A stretch of DNA of 64,000 nt from Actinoalloteichus caeruleus DSM 43889 (lineage in GTDB: Bacteria > Actinomycetota > Actinomycetes > Mycobacteriales > Pseudonocardiaceae), in NCBI RefSeq assembly GCF_000429185.2, contig NZ_AUBJ02000001.1, forward strand, positions 5,332,001-5,396,000, read 5' to 3'. This document shows positions 60,816 through 64,000 of the stretch, in pieces. The notes below the pieces were generated by a model. It was not told the origin of the DNA. It made no database searches and saw only the letters and a list, made by a program, of their open reading frames with translations. Both the position numbers and the translations under genes were made by a program. The stretch's first letter is position 1; every line of letters begins with the position of its first letter.

Positions 60816-61712
60816 ATGGCCGCGAGAAACGATTCCACGCTGCGTGACTCCTTCGCGTTGTGCCGTCGGGTGCACGCCGTTGGCGACCGCCTGAGCTTCC
60901 TCACGGTGCGTGCGCTCCTGCCGGCCAGGACCCGCCCCCACGCGCACGCCGTCTACGCCTTCTGCACCACCTCGGACCGCATCGCCGACGAAGGGGAGAC
61001 CCCGGGCTCACGGCGGAGGCACTTCCACCGGTGGGCCGAGGAGTCGTTGCGCGAGCTGCGCAGGGGGCACAGCGATCACCCGCTCCGCCGAGCGGTGGTG
61101 CACACCAGCAGAGAACGGGACCTCGACCCCACGCTCTTCGAAGCCTTCCTCGACGCGACGGCGCGTGACGCGGCCGGCCCCGCCGAATTCCCCACGTTCG
61201 AGGACCTCCGCCAGTTCCTGCGCGGGGTGGCCGGGGTGCCCGCTCTGCTGGGAGTGCGGCTCCTCGGCGTCGTCTCCGAGGAGGCCGATCGGCTGGCCTC
61301 GAAGATGGGGGAGGTCTTCCAACTGGTCGACATCACCCGCGACTTCCCGGTGGACCTGCCACGGGGGCGGGTCTACGTGGCGGACGAGGACCTGGCGCGG
61401 TTCTCGGTCAGCCGGTCCGAGTTCCGACGCGGCCTCCCCAGCCCCGCCCTCGACGACCTGGTGCGCCACCTCGCCTCCAGGGCTCGGGAGATGTGCCGGG
61501 AGGGGGCCGCCCTGGTGCACCACCTGCCCCCGGTCGACCGGCCCTTCATGGCCGCGGCGACCAGGGTGATGATGACGCACTTCGAGCTGGTCGACCGGGC
61601 TGGTGCCCGGGCCCTGCGCCAGCGGGTCGAGCTGTCCCGCTCCACCCAGGCCCTGGTGCTCGGGACGCACCTCCTCGGTGCCCGCCGTGAGAAGGGACGG
61701 TTCGGTTCGTGA
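60816..61712 (+). CDS. Phytoene/squalene synthase family protein
   Basis: Trans-isoprenyl diphosphate head-to-head synthase family protein of 298 residues. Both aspartate-rich motifs that bind diphosphate and Mg are present: DRIAD (54-58) and DITRD (172-176), in the usual contexts (YAFCTTSDRIADEGE and FQLVDITRDFPVDLPRGRVY). It would condense two prenyl diphosphates to phytoene, squalene or a C30 analogue. No phytoene desaturase, cyclase or hopanoid genes follow. Instead its stop overlaps an ABC ATPase gene, followed by a permease, an arrangement unusual for the family. The ATG at 60816 gives the normal N-terminus. Confidence 0.88.
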   Translation: MAARNDSTLRDSFALCRRVHAVGDRLSFLTVRALLPARTRPHAHAVYAFCTTSDRIADEGETPGSRRRHFHRWAEESLRELRRGHSDHPLRRAVVHTSRERDLDPTLFEAFLDATARDAAGPAEFPTFEDLRQFLRGVAGVPALLGVRLLGVVSEEADRLASKMGEVFQLVDITRDFPVDLPRGRVYVADEDLARFSVSRSEFRRGLPSPALDDLVRHLASRAREMCREGAALVHHLPPVDRPFMAAATRVMMTHFELVDRAGARALRQRVELSRSTQALVLGTHLLGARREKGRFGS

Positions 61713-62560
61713 GGAAGACACGTCCGTTACCCGGCTCGCCACCGGGGACACCCCCGCCCGAACCCCGCCCGGGCGTCGGAGCGGCACCCGGGACGGGTCC
61801 CGCGAGTGGCGGCCGGACCCGCGATTCCCCGGCACGCGGATCGGGTCCCGGTGGCCTCGGAGCTCTCGGGAACCCGCCCGACGTGGGCGGCGGCCCCCGT
61901 GCCGGCGGCGGAGTCGTCGCCCACCCGGCAGCCGGTGACCACGACCCCGTGCTGCTGGTCTCCTCGGTCAGCAGGTCCTACGGACGACAGCGGGTCCTGA
62001 CCGACGTCAACCTGGGTGTCCGGCCTGGGGAACTGGTCGGGGTGGTGGGGGAGAACGGAGCTGGAAAGACGACCCTCCTCCGGATACTCGCCGGGCAGCT
62101 CCGCCCCGACGGCGGGACGGTGCGAGTGCGGGGTTCCCTGGGGTACTGCCCCCAGCAGGCGGTGGTGAACGAGGCCCTCACCGTCGGCCAACACCTCAGG
62201 CTCTTCCAGGTCGCCTACCGCCTCCAGAACGACCACCGCGCACGGGAACTGGCCGAGCGGCTCGGGCTCACCCGCTACGAGCGGGTCCCGGCCGGTGTGC
62301 TCAGCGGCGGGAACCAGCAGAAGCTGAACCTGGTCCTGGCGCTGATGCACGACCCCGCCGTGGTGCTGCTCGACGAGCCGTACCAGGGCTTCGACTGGGA
62401 GACCTACCTCCGGTTCTGGGACCTCGCCGACGACCTGCGGGCCAGGGGCCGCGCGATCCTGGTGATCTCCCACCTGGCGCACGACATCGAACGTCTGGAC
62501 CGGCTGCACCGCCTCCGCGCTGGTGCGCTGCGCGGGCCGGGAACGGAGGACCGACGGTGA
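61709..62560 (+). CDS. ABC transporter ATPase
   Basis: Single-domain ABC ATPase of 283 residues. The first about 75 residues are Pro/Gly-rich and disordered, an unusual extension. Translation may in fact begin later, but the GTG at 61709 overlaps the upstream stop (GTGA) and is favoured by coupling. The ATPase part has Walker A GENGAGKTT, LSGGNQQKLNL signature and Walker B VVLLDEP, followed by an aromatic YQGFDW D-loop. It pairs with the permease encoded next, whose GTG overlaps this stop by 4 nt. It is like the CcmA/NatA-type exporter ATPases; the substrate is unknown. Confidence 0.87.
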   Translation: MRKTRPLPGSPPGTPPPEPRPGVGAAPGTGPASGGRTRDSPARGSGPGGLGALGNPPDVGGGPRAGGGVVAHPAAGDHDPVLLVSSVSRSYGRQRVLTDVNLGVRPGELVGVVGENGAGKTTLLRILAGQLRPDGGTVRVRGSLGYCPQQAVVNEALTVGQHLRLFQVAYRLQNDHRARELAERLGLTRYERVPAGVLSGGNQQKLNLVLALMHDPAVVLLDEPYQGFDWETYLRFWDLADDLRARGRAILVISHLAHDIERLDRLHRLRAGALRGPGTEDRR

Positions 62561-63360
62561 GAACCGCCGGGACGGTCGCCTGGCTGACGCTGTACGAGCT
62601 GAGCCGGAACCGGCTCGCCATGCTCCTGCTGCTCGTGTTCATCCCCGTGTGGATCAGCCTCGCCCACCTGGTGTTCTCGCCGGTACCCCTCGACTTCACG
62701 CACCGGTCGACGGGGACCCTGCTCCAGGTCAGCGGTCGGGAACTCACCATGATCAGCGGCTCGCTGAACGCGGTCACCCTGCTGATGGGGTTCCTGATGT
62801 TCAGCGCCACCCGGCGGGCGAGGATGTTCGACCGGCGTCTCACCGACGCTGGCTGCCCCCGGCGCGCGCTCCTGCTGGCCAAACTCGTGGCCCTGACCGT
62901 CGGCTCGCTCCTCGTCGCCGGCTGGGCCACCCTGGTGATGTTGGCCTACTGGGACGTGCGGCAGCCGTGGCTGCTCTACCTGGCCCTCGTGGTGTCCGGG
63001 CTCATCTACGGCGGGATCGGCATCGTCCTCGGGGTGTTCCTCCCGGACGACCTGGAAGGCATGTTCACCATCATCATGGTCAGCATCATCGACCTCGCCC
63101 TGCAGAACCCGATCGCGAATCCCGCCGCCGACGCGGCGCTCATCGTCTACCTGCCCAACTACGGCCCGATGCAGCTCGGGGTCGCCGCCGGCTTCACCGA
63201 CCTCGTACCGCGTGCCCCGCTGCTGAACTCGCTGGCCTGGTGCGTCGGCTGCGGGCTCGTCGGCCTCGTGGTCTTCCACCTGCGCACCCGGCGGCACCAT
63301 TCCGCCGAGGGCCCGTCGGGCACCCGACAGCAGGGGTGGTCCGACCCGGTCCGGCCCTGA
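62557..63360 (+). CDS. ABC transporter permease (ABC-2 type)
   Basis: Integral membrane protein of 267 residues with six predicted helices and the layout of ABC-2 export permeases. A first helix (LLLLVFIPVWISLAHLVF) is followed by an extracytoplasmic loop, then helices around MGFLMFSATRRARMF, LVALTVGSLLVAGWATLVML, GLIYGGIGIVLGVFL and a last one near GCGLVGLVVF. The GTG at 62557 overlaps the ATPase stop. It completes a three-gene coupled operon with a prenyl synthase, so export of a terpenoid-derived or other hydrophobic product is a possibility. Confidence 0.87.
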   Translation: MRTAGTVAWLTLYELSRNRLAMLLLLVFIPVWISLAHLVFSPVPLDFTHRSTGTLLQVSGRELTMISGSLNAVTLLMGFLMFSATRRARMFDRRLTDAGCPRRALLLAKLVALTVGSLLVAGWATLVMLAYWDVRQPWLLYLALVVSGLIYGGIGIVLGVFLPDDLEGMFTIIMVSIIDLALQNPIANPAADAALIVYLPNYGPMQLGVAAGFTDLVPRAPLLNSLAWCVGCGLVGLVVFHLRTRRHHSAEGPSGTRQQGWSDPVRP

Positions 63361-63702
63361 CCGACCTGGTGGCGCCCGGGGTCACGTCCCGGTCGGCGCG
63401 AGCGCGACGCCTGGCGCGGGTGTTCGCCCGCCGCGGCACGGGTACGACGGTTCGGTCCCGGGGGGTGCGCCACCCCTCAGGCCCGCGCGACTGGCGGTCG
63501 GTCGCCGAGAGCGTGGAGAGGAGCCGCCGCGTCGGGATCCGGGCCCCCGCCCCCGCCGCCTCCATGGAGCTCCGTCCTCGGCGTGGTGAACGCCCCGCCC
63601 CACCGGGGCGAGCCCGTCAGCGGCACCGGCAGCCAATGCCTCGTCGAGCTCGCCGTCGGGGCGGTCGTCGCGTCCCGGCCGGTGGTCCCAGGCGGTGACC
63701 CG
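63361..63702. other. Convergent intergenic region
   Basis: This 342-nt stretch lies between the ABC permease and a minus-strand partial gene. Very GC-rich, with no supportable gene and no standout hairpin. Confidence 0.4.
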
Positions 63703-64000
63703 TCAGGAACAGAACGGGTCCTCGTACTCGTCGAGCGCGATGACGGCCATCGCCGTCTCCACCCCGCCAGGGCGCAGGATGTGACGCATCCGCGCCACGT
63801 CGAGGAAGGCGTTGTCGAGCGGGTGGGCCATGAGTCGGGACAGCGCCGCCGCGTACTTGGCGGCGGAGTCCTCACCGGGCATCTCGATCGACATCTCCGT
63901 GCGGGTCTCGAACAGTTCGTGCGTGACCCCGTCGGGCAGCCGTTCCGGCGGCACCTCCTCGAGATCCACCGGGACCTTCACCAGCCAGTGCGGACCTTCC
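63703..64000 (-). CDS. Partial hypothetical protein, 5' end beyond the window
   Basis: The minus-strand frame is open to the window edge and ends at 63703. The visible part (about 98 residues) reads EGPHWLVKVPVDLEEVPPERLPDGV... and ends DEYEDPFCS. It is a small acidic protein, with strand-like VKVPVDLEE, helices around SAAKYAAALSRLMAHP, and METAMAVIALD-like C-terminal strand. The pattern resembles muconolactone-isomerase-like dimeric alpha/beta barrels, but similarity is weak and I do not assign a function. A GTG at 63981 is a possible start but has no suitable ribosome-binding site. Confidence 0.65.
   Translation of the reverse strand, partial: EGPHWLVKVPVDLEEVPPERLPDGVTHELFETRTEMSIEMPGEDSAAKYAAALSRLMAHPLDNAFLDVARMRHILRPGGVETAMAVIALDEYEDPFCS

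Noticed and set aside
60697-60894. 65-codon plus-strand frame beginning at GTG 60697 with GAGG upstream
   Set aside because: It overlaps the prenyl synthase start by about 80 nt in another frame, becomes Arg/Cys/Pro-rich in the overlap and has no motif. The first 40 codons could be a leader but there is no support.

Overview
The window is chromosomal DNA of a high-GC actinomycete. Coding frames are dominated by G/C in third codon positions, GTG and TTG starts are common, and many neighbouring genes overlap by 4 nt (ATGA/GTGA). Family content fits Streptomyces/Pseudonocardiales-type filamentous actinobacteria: a coenzyme F420 FO synthase, an AfsR/SARP regulator, an XRE-DUF5753 regulator, an S-adenosyl methyltransferase of the DUF574 type, an ECF41 sigma factor, and CebR-like and IdeR/DmdR-like operator sequences. 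I cannot name the species. I saw no rRNA, tRNA, insertion sequence, integrase or CRISPR array.

Layout. 0.1-5.1 kb: a cellobiose-type uptake and hydrolysis locus (cebE-cebF-cebG-bglC) behind a CebR-like box. 5.8-7.1 kb: an MFS transporter. 7.8-11.4 kb: a ribose/rhamnose-type sugar ABC importer, then a LeuB-family dehydrogenase, a DUF574 methyltransferase and a Nudix protein. 15.1-18.3 kb (minus strand): an L-fucose-type oxidation operon (mutarotase, SDR, and one polypeptide that fuses an aldo-keto reductase to a lactonase-type amidohydrolase). 18.3-21.5 kb: an unusually gene-poor 3.2 kb with one small hypothetical gene. 21.5-25.2 kb: a CysZ/EI24 membrane protein, an XRE-DUF5753 regulator, a tandem ABM-fold protein and a Tat-type lipoprotein class A beta-lactamase. 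25.3-34.6 kb: a six-gene nitrate assimilation operon (narK, nitrate reductase, FAD/BFD electron-transfer protein, nirB, nirD, HemD-winged-helix fusion), each gene overlapping the next. 34.7-38.8 kb: a LuxR-type regulator and an AfsR-type SARP whose DNA-binding half and NB-ARC/TPR half are in different frames; three GTTGAG repeats at exact 11-bp spacing lie between them. 39.3-41.8 kb: fbiC. 42-51.9 kb: envelope and secreted proteins (beta-solenoid-like protein, HExxHxxGxxD metalloprotease, GH114 lipoprotein), an ECF41 sigma factor, MarR and TetR regulators, an APH-type kinase, a nitronate monooxygenase-like protein and a VOC protein. 52.4-63.4 kb: an accessory, secondary-metabolism-like region with a UGT-type glycosyltransferase, a bicovalent-FAD oxidase, an iron-box-preceded ABC exporter pair, a MycE-like sugar O-methyltransferase, and a coupled phytoene/squalene synthase-ABC ATPase-ABC permease operon. 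A partial gene runs off the right edge.

How the parts work together. The left third serves carbon acquisition: oligosaccharide import with cytoplasmic beta-glucosidase, a second sugar importer, and oxidative deoxyhexose catabolism. The middle is inorganic nitrogen assimilation, with the gene for a tetrapyrrole-type enzyme or regulator attached to the siroheme nitrite reductase genes. The right third has the enzyme set expected for glycosylating, oxidising and methylating a natural product and exporting it, but no polyketide synthase, NRPS or other scaffold-forming core is visible apart from the prenyl synthase. The most noteworthy items are the aldo-keto reductase/amidohydrolase fusion, the frame-split SARP with a nearby 11-bp-phased repeat, the ten-copy 8-bp satellite at the glycosyltransferase stop codon, and the prenyl synthase-ABC transporter operon.
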